64,000 nucleotides of DNA, from positions 2,666,001-2,730,000 of the forward strand of contig NZ_CP048031.1 in assembly GCF_010092445.1 (NCBI RefSeq), read 5' to 3'. Origin of the DNA: Shewanella sp. Arc9-LZ (GTDB lineage: Bacteria > Pseudomonadota > Gammaproteobacteria > Enterobacterales > Shewanellaceae). The notes under the pieces are model-generated. The model searched no databases, had not been told where the DNA came from, and was given only the letters and a program-made list of their open reading frames with translations. The position numbers and the translations under genes were made by a program. Shown piece by piece: positions 51,585 to 59,118 of this stretch. Each line of letters opens with the position of its first letter. Positions within the stretch are counted from its first letter, which is position 1.

Positions 51585-51705
51585 GGTTTTATCAACAGCG
51601 ATACTCCGATATTTGGCTAGCCCACTATTGCCATTGATACACATATTTTTAGTTAAAAAATCGTCCCAAATTATCCCGAGGCAATAGAGGAAGATCAACG
51701 TTCCC
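51585..51705 (+). pseudogene. Decayed internal fragment of a second nth gene
   Basis: 51612-51649 matches intact nth (about 50844-50881) with four substitutions in 38 bp, all transitions, one creating an in-frame TAG: it reads FG-stop-PTIAIDTHIF against FGWPTIAVDTHIF. Weaker similarity extends to both sides, VLSTA against VLNTA before it and an eroded stretch around CCCGAGGCAA after it. It is in the same orientation as nth. Confidence 0.75.
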
Positions 51706-51902
51706 ACCGTTACCCCAGTCACCGCGTAAAGTCAACTTGTGACATCTTTAACGTTGAGCGAATAACATCGGGTGATGACGGTGTAGAAAGCTCTGTTGTC
51801 CGCAGCATGTGCTGAGCTTTTTTAAGTAGTAGACAACAGTGCGCTGACTTTCACTCCCTCAAGGATAGTAAAGAGATGTTAGTATGGAGAATATGAGGCT
51901 AC

Positions 51903-52007
51903 ATGGATTTTCATTTTATGAAAAATGACGTTTTATTTTACCTATCCTCGACACTAGAGAAGCTCAATACACGGGCTGAATCTGCATTGAAGAACGATGA
52001 TAAATAA
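51903..52007 (+). CDS. Possible 34-residue peptide upstream of the MscS channel gene
   Basis: ATG 51903 with GAGG 4 nt upstream opens a 34-codon frame ending 17 bp before the MscS start on the same strand. The peptide is MDFHFMKNDVLFYLSSTLEK plus a charged tail ending KNDDK, with a hydrophobic front half and a helical, charged second half. I recognise no family. Length and spacing would allow a leader or small partner protein; it may equally be chance or a remnant. Confidence 0.3.
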   Translation: MDFHFMKNDVLFYLSSTLEKLNTRAESALKNDDK

Positions 52008-52024
52008 TAGTGGGAATAATATTA

Positions 52025-52987
52025 ATGGACCTCTCTGTATTAGACAAATTCTGGCAGCTAATTGACGAAAAATTACAAGGCTGGCTAGAAGCTGGCATTA
52101 AACACTTGCCGAATTTTATAGTCGCCTTTCTATTAGCCATGTTTTTTGGCTTACTGGCTAAATATGTTGGTAGAGTCGTTCGAAAAGTGCTTCATAAAAC
52201 CTTAGAGTCTGAACAAATTGCCGATCTACTTTCATCAATTATCAAGATGCTGGTGCTGTTGACAGGGCTATTTATCGCCCTAGAGTTTTTAGGATTAACC
52301 GGTACTGTAACGTCACTCTTAGCTGGCGCAGGTATTATTGGCCTAGCACTTGGTTTTGCTTTTCAAGACATGGCAGAGAATCTTATTGCTGGTATTGCGA
52401 TGGGTATTCGTAAGCCATTTCAAATTGGCGATGTGGTTGAGGCAGGAGATGTGTTTGGCACCGTAAAAACCATTAATTTGCGTAACACATTAGTCGAAAC
52501 GTTTTTTGGCCAAATAGAAGTTATTCCAAATAAAATCTTGTTTCGAAACGTACTCACAAATTATACGGTTACAGGGGTCAGGCGCATCGTAGTACCCGTG
52601 GGTATTTCTTACGCAGACGACCCAGAGAAGGCAGCTGGAGTTATTGAAGAAGCGATAAACGCTTGTGATTTTGTTATCAAAAAAGAACAAACTGCCGTGT
52701 TTGCTGAGGGGTTTGCAGACAGCTGTATAAACTTAGTAGTCTGGTTCTGGATCGATTACCCAGGTGACACTGGCTTTATGAAAGCTCGACATACGGCGGT
52801 TGTAGAAATTAAAAAAGCGCTAGAAAAAGCGGATATCTTAATTCCATTTCCTATCAGAACATTGGATTTTGGCGCCAAAGGCGGTGAGAAGCTCAATACC
52901 ATGTTGCCGGAAAAAAAGTCAGAAGAAAAGTCAGAAGAAGAATCAGCAGACTCACAGAAGCCATCATCGTCTGAAAATGAAAAGTAA
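52025..52987 (+). CDS. MscS-family mechanosensitive ion channel
   Basis: About 320 residues. Three N-terminal membrane helices (about 20-42, 64-88 and 94-118) are followed by a cytoplasmic beta/alpha domain. The pore-lining third helix GAGIIGLALGFAFQDMAENL and the following LIAGI are typical of MscS, as is FQIGDVVEAGDVFGTV. The channel releases solutes under osmotic downshock. The C-terminal 25 residues are a Glu/Ser/Lys-rich tail. ATG 52025 is preferred over GTG 52010 because GGGA lies 8 nt upstream. It sits inside the segment bracketed by nth remnants. Confidence 0.9.
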   Translation: MDLSVLDKFWQLIDEKLQGWLEAGIKHLPNFIVAFLLAMFFGLLAKYVGRVVRKVLHKTLESEQIADLLSSIIKMLVLLTGLFIALEFLGLTGTVTSLLAGAGIIGLALGFAFQDMAENLIAGIAMGIRKPFQIGDVVEAGDVFGTVKTINLRNTLVETFFGQIEVIPNKILFRNVLTNYTVTGVRRIVVPVGISYADDPEKAAGVIEEAINACDFVIKKEQTAVFAEGFADSCINLVVWFWIDYPGDTGFMKARHTAVVEIKKALEKADILIPFPIRTLDFGAKGGEKLNTMLPEKKSEEKSEEESADSQKPSSSENEK

Positions 52988-53915
52988 CCTCTGGGATCAG
53001 AGAAACTTTCATGAACTAAACGTCAGCTTTGTCGCATTGGTCTAACTTAATTAGACTATCAAAACATTTTTGAAGGTTGGCTGATCGGACATGGAATTCT
53101 GGAAAAAAGAGCCAACCATCGGCATTCTGCTACTAGTACGCGTATTGTTCCAGGCAGTTTGTAGGTCGGTAACACTTAGCTAGCCGACGTTCAAATTTTC
53201 TCTGATATATATAAGCGCATAACCACCGCTTGAATACGCTTATTCTGACTCATCGAATGCGCACAGATGGCATCACTGATCTCACATACAGCATCACTGA
53301 TCCGACATATAGCATAATAATTGACTAAATACTTTCGTGAGTCCAGTGGTTCACTTAATCATGTCCTGCCATACAGGAATAAAAAATCAAGCGTTCAAAG
53401 ATAAACTATTTTGCTGCCATTACAGCAAGTGGGTCAATACCACTGCCCATTTCAGCGCCAGACAATTTACTGTCGTCAATGCGAGCCCCCTAACAACAAG
53501 ATATCGCCTAGGGGATTAGCACCATCAAATTTGTTCACTGGTCCCGCATTCTTACAAGCATTCTTACAAAAAGGGGGGAAGTCGACATGCCTACCTAGCA
53601 CTTTTTTGTCGATTTATCGAATAAAATTGATACCTAGCACTAACAATCCCTAACTTCCTCATCCATTGACTTGTTCCAACAGTGGGTTCAATGACCCTCA
53701 ACCCAACAACATCAGACCATGATGAATAGATCAAGCATGTGGTTTATTCTTTTTATACTTTTTCTTTGGGCCATTTATCCACTACCAGCAGGAGCTCGGC
53801 GATGTTTGCAACGCGGTAGTGTTGGCAAGCGAACAGACAGATCCCGCCAATTGACTGATAATCCACCTTAGCTAGCGTCAACGGCGTTAGCCTATCAGAT
53901 TAGGAAGGAGCAACC
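52988..53915. other. Gene-poor stretch with short repeats and possible relics before the aldehyde dehydrogenase gene
   Basis: No confident gene. Items seen: two 21-bp tandem copies at 53270-53311; a minus-strand open stretch 53406-53489 encoding GARIDDSKLSGAEMGSGIDP without a start, perhaps a relic; and a 50-codon frame at 53719-53871 with a hydrophobic start (MWFILFILFLWAIY) but no ribosome site. The 10-mer CTTAGCTAGC occurs near 53176 and 53867. Base composition rises in GC from about 53790. Confidence 0.4.
53270..53311. repeat. Two tandem 21-bp repeats
   Basis: Two head-to-tail copies of GCATCACTGATCYSACATAYA (53270-53290 and 53291-53311), followed by a further GCAT. Non-coding; origin unknown. 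Confidence 0.7.
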
Positions 53916-55292
53916 ATGTCGACAATCACCACCATTAATCCCGCGACCGAAAAAGAAATCCATACCTACGACATCATGACCGAAAAGCAGGCGACGGATC
54001 GGCTTGAGTCCTGCCATGGGGCATTTCTGCAATGGCGCGAACTGACCCATCAGGAACGGGCCCCCTACCTCAAGATGATCGCTCAAAAGTTGCTCGACAA
54101 TACCGATGAATTGGCCGCTTTGATGACCAACGAAACCGGCAAGCTCCTTAAGGATGGACACGTTGAGGTCGAACTCTGTGCAGCTATCTTTAATTACACC
54201 GCTGAAAATGGACTCGACGTGCTGGCCGATGAAGATCGCGAGCAAGCACTCAACGGTAAACGCGGCGTCATCAGTTATCAGCCCATCGGCGTTATCTACT
54301 CAATTCAGCCTTGGAACTTTCCCCTTTACCAGCCGGTTCGTGTACTGGCATCCAATCTGATGGCTGGTAATGGCTGTATTCTGAAGCACGCTAGCATCTG
54401 CACCGGATCCGGTCTACGTTTGCGTGAATTATGCATTGAGGCCGGCTTGCCCGAGGACCTGTTCCAGGTTTTGGTGATTGACCACGACACCAGCGACAAG
54501 CTGATAGCCCACCCTAAGGTCCGTGGTGTCACAATGACCGGCAGCGATGGCGCTGGGCGACACATCGGTGCTGTGGCCGCCAAAGAATTAAAGAAGACGG
54601 TACTCGAACTGGGCTCGAATGACGCTTACCTGGTGCTTGAGGATGCCGATATCGAAACCGCCGTAAAATTTTCGGTAATGGGTCGACTTTACAACAACGG
54701 AGAGACCTGCGTTTCTGCCAAGCGGTTCATCGTGACCGATAAGGTCTATGACGACTTTGTCGAGGCTTTCGTCGCCCAAATGCAAAAGATCAACATGGGT
54801 GACCCCACCGATAAGAATACCCAGCTTGGCCCGCTTTCCAGCCAGGAGCAGTTTGACACCGTCAAGGAGCAGGTGGATGCCAGCGTCGCCAAGGGTGCAA
54901 AAATCCTCTGCGGTGGTGAAGTACCAAACCGCACGGGTGCCTATTATCCAGCCACTGTGCTAGCAGACCTCACGCCAGGAATGCCGGCCTACGACGATGA
55001 AATCTTCGGACCTGTCGCGTCGATTATCCGCGCCAGTGATGATGAGGACGCCATGCGGCTGGCTAATGACAGCCGCTATGGACTCGGCGGTGGGATCTTT
55101 TCAAAGGACGAGGAGCGTGCCCTCAAACTGGCGCGCGATGACTTCGACACAGGCATGATCCGTATTAATTCGTTTGGGGCTGCTGATCCGAATATGCCAT
55201 TTGGCGGGGTCAAGAATTCTGGGTACGGACGTGAACACGGTGGCTTTGGTATGAAGGAATTCGTCAACGTAAAGTCGATTTTTCTGCCCTGA
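53916..55292 (+). CDS. NAD(P)-dependent aldehyde dehydrogenase (succinate-semialdehyde dehydrogenase-like)
   Basis: 458 residues of the ALDH superfamily, cytosolic, oxidising an aldehyde to an acid. TINPATEKEI at the start, YSIQPWNFPLYQPVRV, the NAD-fold segment VTMTGSDGAGRHIGAVAAK, catalytic Glu231 in LELGSNDAY and nucleophile Cys265 in NNGETCVSAKRF are all present. The length and motifs are closest to the short E. coli Sad (YneI)-type enzymes; the substrate is unproven. AAGGAG precedes the ATG. GC content and codon use (many CTG, GCC, GGC) differ strongly from the flanks, suggesting horizontal transfer with the next two genes. Confidence 0.9.
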   Translation: MSTITTINPATEKEIHTYDIMTEKQATDRLESCHGAFLQWRELTHQERAPYLKMIAQKLLDNTDELAALMTNETGKLLKDGHVEVELCAAIFNYTAENGLDVLADEDREQALNGKRGVISYQPIGVIYSIQPWNFPLYQPVRVLASNLMAGNGCILKHASICTGSGLRLRELCIEAGLPEDLFQVLVIDHDTSDKLIAHPKVRGVTMTGSDGAGRHIGAVAAKELKKTVLELGSNDAYLVLEDADIETAVKFSVMGRLYNNGETCVSAKRFIVTDKVYDDFVEAFVAQMQKINMGDPTDKNTQLGPLSSQEQFDTVKEQVDASVAKGAKILCGGEVPNRTGAYYPATVLADLTPGMPAYDDEIFGPVASIIRASDDEDAMRLANDSRYGLGGGIFSKDEERALKLARDDFDTGMIRINSFGAADPNMPFGGVKNSGYGREHGGFGMKEFVNVKSIFLP

Positions 55293-55346
55293 CCTCGCTT
55301 TACACCCAAAATTTCGCCCATTTCATCCAACATTAAGGATTTCTCT

Positions 55347-55949
55347 ATGAGCATGAACATTCTTGTCGCCGGTGCCACCGGCAAAACGGGCCAGCTTCTG
55401 GCCCAGTACCTGATAGAACAGGGCCATAAGCCGATAGCGCTGGTTCGCGAAAGTTCGGATACCAGTTCACTGCCCCAAGGCGTAGAGCTGCGCCATGGTG
55501 ACTTGACCGACCTGGAAACCGGCCTGTGCGACTGCATGGATGCGGTGATCTTTGCCGCTGGCTCGGGAGGAAGCACGGGCCCTGAAATGACCAAAAAAGT
55601 GGATCGGGACGGCGCTAAGCGACTGATTGATCTGGCGAAGGAATCTGGCGTGAAGCGTTTCGTGATGCTCAGCTCGATCGGCGCAGATCAATCCAATCCC
55701 ACCGGCGACATGGCCCCTTACCTGAATGCCAAACACGAAGCGGACGAATACCTCAAGGCTTCCGGAGTAACCTACTCGATCCTGCGCCCTGTGGCATTGA
55801 CCAACAAGAGCCGCGGCACGGATGTGATCCTAGGTGAGGACGTCGACAAATCGGCCAAAGCATCTCGAGCGGATGTGGCCCATGTACTGGTGGAGGCCGC
55901 TACTACAGGCCGTTACGACGGTATGGTGCAGAATATGCAATCAGCCTGA
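55347..55949 (+). CDS. Atypical SDR / NAD(P)-binding protein (NmrA-like)
   Basis: 200 residues, Rossmann fold, cytosolic. The N-terminal nucleotide motif GATGKTG (residues 9-15) and ALVRESSD with its basic residue favour NADP. FVMLSSIGADQS and YLNAKHEADEYLKASG follow the pattern of atypical short-chain reductases such as YwnB/YtfG-type proteins, and SILRPVALT ends the core. The reaction is unknown; many relatives are redox sensors or quinone/aldehyde reductases. It is 54 bp after the aldehyde dehydrogenase gene, with AAGGA before the ATG and the same GC-rich composition. Confidence 0.85.
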   Translation: MSMNILVAGATGKTGQLLAQYLIEQGHKPIALVRESSDTSSLPQGVELRHGDLTDLETGLCDCMDAVIFAAGSGGSTGPEMTKKVDRDGAKRLIDLAKESGVKRFVMLSSIGADQSNPTGDMAPYLNAKHEADEYLKASGVTYSILRPVALTNKSRGTDVILGEDVDKSAKASRADVAHVLVEAATTGRYDGMVQNMQSA

Positions 55950-56029
55950 CCGTCGCGTCACTGGCGTAACACCAGGCTTGGACCGTTAACTTGTAAAATT
56001 CAATCATTCATTTCAACAGGAGAAAATCC

Positions 56030-56767
56030 ATGTCAGAGATCAATAGCAAAGTCGTTATCATTACCGGTGCCAGCAGTGGTCTGGGTAGAGCCACAGCACT
56101 ACGCTTGGCAAAGGGTGGCGCCAAACTGGTGCTTGCTGCCCGCCGCGAGGAACGCCTTGTGGAGCTGCGTGACACGATTAAGGATCAGGGTGGTGAAGCT
56201 ATTTATCAGGTTACCGACGTCACTGACCGCGCTCAGGTCGAGTCGCTGGCCAAGGCCGCGAAGGAAGCGTATGGCCGCATCGACGTGCTGGTCAACAACG
56301 CTGGTCTGATGCCGCTATCGCCCCTCGATGAACTCAAGGTCGACGAGTGGGAGAAGATGATTGACGTCAATATCAAAGGCGTGCTCTACGGCATTGCCGC
56401 GGTGCTGCCGACCATGCGCGAGCAGCATGTCGGCCACATTATTAATCTCTCGTCGATAGCCGGACATAAGGTCTTTCCCGCGTCCGCCGTTTATTCCGCT
56501 ACCAAGTTTGCCGTGAAGGCGATATCAGAAGGCATGCGTCAGGAAGGCAATGGGGAAATCCGCTCCACCAATATTTCGCCTGGGGCCGTGGCGACCGAGC
56601 TGACCAGTAAAATCAGCGATCCCGATACTGCCAAGGGTGTTGATGAAATGTACGAGATGGCCATTGACCCTGATGCGATTGCGCGAGCAATTGCTTATGC
56701 CATTGAGCAGCCGACAGATGTTGATGTCAACGAGATTATCATCCGCCCCACTAGGCAGCCGCTCTAA
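56030..56767 (+). CDS. Short-chain dehydrogenase/reductase (classical SDR)
   Basis: 245 residues. Classical SDR motifs: TGASSGLGRATALRL (cofactor), AARREERL (Arg pair suggesting NADP preference), NNAG, the catalytic Ser in NLSSIAGHK, and Tyr/Lys in VYSATKFAVK. It is likely a cytosolic NADP-dependent alcohol/carbonyl oxidoreductase; the substrate is unknown. AGGAG before the ATG. It lies 80 bp downstream of the NmrA-like gene in the same GC-rich block, consistent with one transferred operon for aldehyde or carbonyl detoxification or catabolism. Confidence 0.9.
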   Translation: MSEINSKVVIITGASSGLGRATALRLAKGGAKLVLAARREERLVELRDTIKDQGGEAIYQVTDVTDRAQVESLAKAAKEAYGRIDVLVNNAGLMPLSPLDELKVDEWEKMIDVNIKGVLYGIAAVLPTMREQHVGHIINLSSIAGHKVFPASAVYSATKFAVKAISEGMRQEGNGEIRSTNISPGAVATELTSKISDPDTAKGVDEMYEMAIDPDAIARAIAYAIEQPTDVDVNEIIIRPTRQPL

Positions 56768-57034
56768 CCAGACAGCCGCTCTATTGACAGGAGCAATATG
56801 CAAACTGGCATGGTCAACGTTCAGCATCACAGCAGCTTAGTGTCTACTGTTGAACCACTTAAATTGTAAGCCAACACTGGAGAGCCATTTTTAGCATGCG
56901 GGCTCAAACGGATTGTCGGACCAGAGAACAAATGGTACAGCGGAAGGATCCGTTGCCTGAGTGCTTATGTTGTCATTTCTCAGTAAATCCATTTGCTCTA
57001 CGGTCTCTGTGTCGGAATTTTAGATACGAGATAA
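56768..57034. other. Edge of the GC-rich block; possible truncated gene start
   Basis: A good AGGAG site and ATG at 56798 open a frame of only 23 codons (MQTGMVNVQHHSSLVSTVEP, stop at 56869). It looks like the beginning of a gene whose body was lost at the right edge of the transferred block. After about 56860 the composition returns to AT-rich and nothing else is recognised. Confidence 0.35.
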
Positions 57035-57069
57035 GAGCCTAGAGCCTAGAGCCTAGAGCCTAGCATCTA
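57035..57069. repeat. Heptamer tandem repeat (GAGCCTA)4
   Basis: Four perfect head-to-tail GAGCCTA units at 57035-57062 and a degenerate fifth (GCATCTA). Non-coding; a slippage-prone site between the GC-rich block and the next gene. Confidence 0.9.
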
Positions 57070-57084
57070 GGGCATAAGCCGTCA

Positions 57085-57120
57085 GAGTGAAGTAAATAAA
57101 AATTTACTTCACTCTCTTTA
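57085..57120 (+). terminator. Hairpin before the MBL-like gene
   Basis: A perfect 13-bp stem (GAGTGAAGTAAAT at 57085-57097 against 57102-57114) with loop AAAA is followed by TCTTTATA. It may terminate transcription of the upstream oxidoreductase genes; the T run is weak. Confidence 0.55.
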
Positions 57121-57166
57121 TACTTGGCGAATTATCCTGAGGTGAAACAAACGATGAGTATCAACT

Positions 57167-57943
57167 ATGACTGACAAAATATTAAAAATTTCAGATAAGT
57201 TTTGGAATATTCGTGGTGAGTTTAACGTTTTCGGTTTATTAAATATTGGCACCCACGCTTCTTTAGTAAAGCGCGGTAATGGCATGTTTGTATTGCTTGA
57301 CGCTTATGAGATGCAAGACGACGTTAAACAGCAAATCGATTCGCTGACTAACAATGGAGTCAACATTGAAGCGATTATTAATTTACATCCATTCCACACC
57401 GTACATATTGAAAAAATACATGGGGATTATCCAAACGCAAAACTCTATGGCACACAGCGCCATATCGATAAATTGCCCAATCTAACATGGCAAACAGAGT
57501 TAACTAATTCAAACGAGTTTGCCGCTTTGTTTTCAGACGATTTTGAATTTTCAGTGCCCCGCGGGGTCGATTTTATTTCCAAAAACGAGCGCCTACATTT
57601 TTCATCGGTGCTTGCTTACCACAAAGAATCAAAAACCATTCACGTTGACGACACATTAATGTACCTTCAATTACCCGGTATACTTCGTTTTTTAAAAAGT
57701 CCAGAATTGTCTTTTCATATGACACTGTCGAAAACATTGGAACGACGCAAAGGAGCTGCTGATGATTTTCGGCTTTGGGCCACGGATATAGCGAAGCAAT
57801 GGAGCGGTGCTGAAGTGTTGTGTGCGGCTCATTCGTCAACATTATTTATTAAAAACCAATCTCCATCAATTGCGGCGATGATCATGACAGCATTGGAACG
57901 GGTAGAATTAACCTTAAAACATCATGAAAACAAGTTTGGTTAA
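57167..57943 (+). CDS. Metallo-beta-lactamase-like fold protein, degenerate metal site
   Basis: 258 residues. The N-terminal beta-strands (FGLLNIGTHASLVKRGNGMF, then VLLDAYEM) and the segment INLHPFHTVHIEKIHGDYPN resemble the MBL fold up to its metal motif: HPFHTVH stands where the canonical H-x-H-x-D-H is expected, so the metal-binding Asp and second His are not in standard form. Later HVDDTLMY and CAAHSS could give the remaining ligands. A DUF4336-like, possibly non-canonical hydrolase; function unknown. AT-rich like the host, unlike the block to its left. Ribosome site weak. Confidence 0.6.
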   Translation: MTDKILKISDKFWNIRGEFNVFGLLNIGTHASLVKRGNGMFVLLDAYEMQDDVKQQIDSLTNNGVNIEAIINLHPFHTVHIEKIHGDYPNAKLYGTQRHIDKLPNLTWQTELTNSNEFAALFSDDFEFSVPRGVDFISKNERLHFSSVLAYHKESKTIHVDDTLMYLQLPGILRFLKSPELSFHMTLSKTLERRKGAADDFRLWATDIAKQWSGAEVLCAAHSSTLFIKNQSPSIAAMIMTALERVELTLKHHENKFG

Positions 57944-58067
57944 CACCATTCTCTTCGTTATATCCCAGTTCAAACTGAATTAGGCATACAGAAATTGGCG
58001 AGATCACAACCGATGAAATGTCACTTTTGGATCTGAAACAGTCGAATACGCCAAGACCAGCGAACGG

Positions 58068-58135
58068 TGCTTATCGAGAAAACCACGATGCGACTGCTGT
58101 ATAATTGAAGACTTGTGATTTTAAAGACAAGATAT
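58068..58135 (+). pseudogene. Decayed C-terminal fragment of a second nth gene
   Basis: 58069-58130 aligns with intact nth 51015-51078, the stretch coding for its iron-sulfur loop and C-terminus: TGCTTATCGAGAAAACC against TGCTTAGCCAGAAAACC, then ATAATTGAAGACTTGTG against ATTATCGAAGACCTGTG, then TTTAAAGACAA. Small indels break the frame. It is in the same orientation and order as the fragment at 51585-51705, 6.4 kb to the left. Confidence 0.78.
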
Positions 58136-58147
58136 ACCCAGAAAATT

Positions 58148-58184
58148 AACCCCCAAAGCACCGAAGGCACTTTAGGGGTTTTAT
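58148..58184. terminator. Hairpin terminator after the nth remnant
   Basis: AACCCC...AAAG pairs with CTTT...GGGGTT around a GC-containing loop and is followed by TTTTAT on the plus strand. On the minus strand two internal mismatches become G-U pairs, giving a longer stem. It lies 12 bp after the nth remnant and may be the ancestral nth terminator; it also follows the minus-strand YnhF-like gene. Confidence 0.65.
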
Positions 58185-58272
58185 ATTAATGTATTGTATA
58201 TTAACTCATCAATTAATATGCAATACATCTTTAGTGATGGCTCAAATGGGACTATCTATTTTTTGCTGACGC

Positions 58273-58356
58273 TTAAAACAACGACACAAAAAATGCACTA
58301 AAACAAATCGCAATAATAACTGTAGTGCCTAATGCCATTTTCAATTCTGTATTCAT
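58273..58356 (-). CDS. ynhF: YnhF-like 27-residue membrane peptide
   Basis: ATG 58356 follows a very strong GGAGG site (7-nt spacing) and opens a 27-codon frame, MNTELKMALGTTVIIAICFS plus AFFVSLF. The N-terminus is polar and charged and the rest one membrane helix. It matches from memory the start of E. coli YnhF (MSTDLKFSLVTTIIV): the pattern M-x-T-(D/E)-L-K-x-x-L-x-T-T-(I/V)-I is shared. YnhF is a small inner membrane protein of unknown function. The terminator at 58148 lies about 90 bp downstream. Assignment depends on this short similarity. Confidence 0.72.
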   Translation of the reverse strand: MNTELKMALGTTVIIAICFSAFFVSLF

Positions 58357-58527
58357 TGTCTTGCCTCCAAATGTGTATATGGCAACAATAACGCTTTTTA
58401 GCGTTTAACCCAAAAAATATCCTCACAAATGTGAGCTAAAGCAAAATTTTGTTGGTATCAACCGCTAATATTTTCATTGTCATCTGAACTTGTTAAACTT
58501 AGATAAATTTTTATAAGAGAGCATATC

Positions 58528-58938
58528 ATGTCGCAATTACTTCATACGATGATCCGTGTAGGCAACCTAGATCGCAGCATTCAATTTTATACCCAAGTGA
58601 TGGGAATGAAACTACTGCGTCAATCTGAAAACTCAGAATATAAATACACCCTAGCCTTTGTTGGTTTTGGTGAAGAAACCACAGGCCAAGCCGTTATCGA
58701 ATTAACCTATAACTGGGGTACCGATACATACGATTTAGGCAATGGTTTTGGACATTTGGCCATAGGCGAAGACGATATTTATGCGCGCTGCGAAGCAATT
58801 GCTGCTGCTGGCGGTAAAATCACTCGAGCACCTGGCCCTGTTGCTGGCGGCAAAACTGAAATTGCGTTTGTCGAAGATCCAGACGGATACAAAATCGAAT
58901 TAATTCAAAAAAAATCAGCAACTGAAGCACTTGGCTAA
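58528..58938 (+). CDS. gloA: Lactoylglutathione lyase (glyoxalase I)
   Basis: 136 residues; converts the hemithioacetal of methylglyoxal and glutathione to S-lactoylglutathione. The metal ligands are visible: His6 (LLHTM), Glu in AVIELTYNW, His in GFGHLAIG and Glu in YKIELIQ, as in the Ni-dependent E. coli enzyme. [21 protein letters not shown] features (here [17 protein letters not shown]) and [10 protein letters not shown] are family hallmarks. AGAG lies upstream of the ATG. A hairpin terminator shared with convergent ruvB follows. Confidence 0.96.
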   Translation: MSQLLHTMIRVGNLDRSIQFYTQVMGMKLLRQSENSEYKYTLAFVGFGEETTGQAVIELTYNWGTDTYDLGNGFGHLAIGEDDIYARCEAIAAAGGKITRAPGPVAGGKTEIAFVEDPDGYKIELIQKKSATEALG

Positions 58939-58997
58939 TATTGCCTAAGCAGCAAAAATAGGTGCGCTTGAAAGTACACTTTAGATTCGTTAGATAT

Positions 58998-59030
58998 GAT
59001 AAAACCAGCGAAAGCTGGTTTTATCATTTT
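58998..59030. terminator. Terminator between gloA and ruvB
   Basis: A perfect 12-bp stem GATAAAACCAGC/GCTGGTTTTATC with loop GAAA (a GNRA tetraloop on the plus strand), followed by ATTTTG. It lies between the convergent gloA and ruvB and probably serves both. Confidence 0.8.
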
Positions 59031-59118
59031 GATGACAGAGATTTCTTACAAAATTTTACTGCGCTAGGCTATATATCTACAAGTCATTAGTGTGGGACTA
59101 AAATAGCTAATAAACAGA

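Noticed and set aside
53406..53489. Minus-strand open stretch encoding GARIDDSKLSGAEMGSGIDP
   Set aside because: It reads like protein but has no start, is only 27 codons and matches no family I know; kept only as a remark in the intergenic entry.
53719..53871. A 50-codon frame with a hydrophobic N-terminus before the aldehyde dehydrogenase gene
   Set aside because: No ribosome site, and the C-terminal half looks random; not enough to call a gene.
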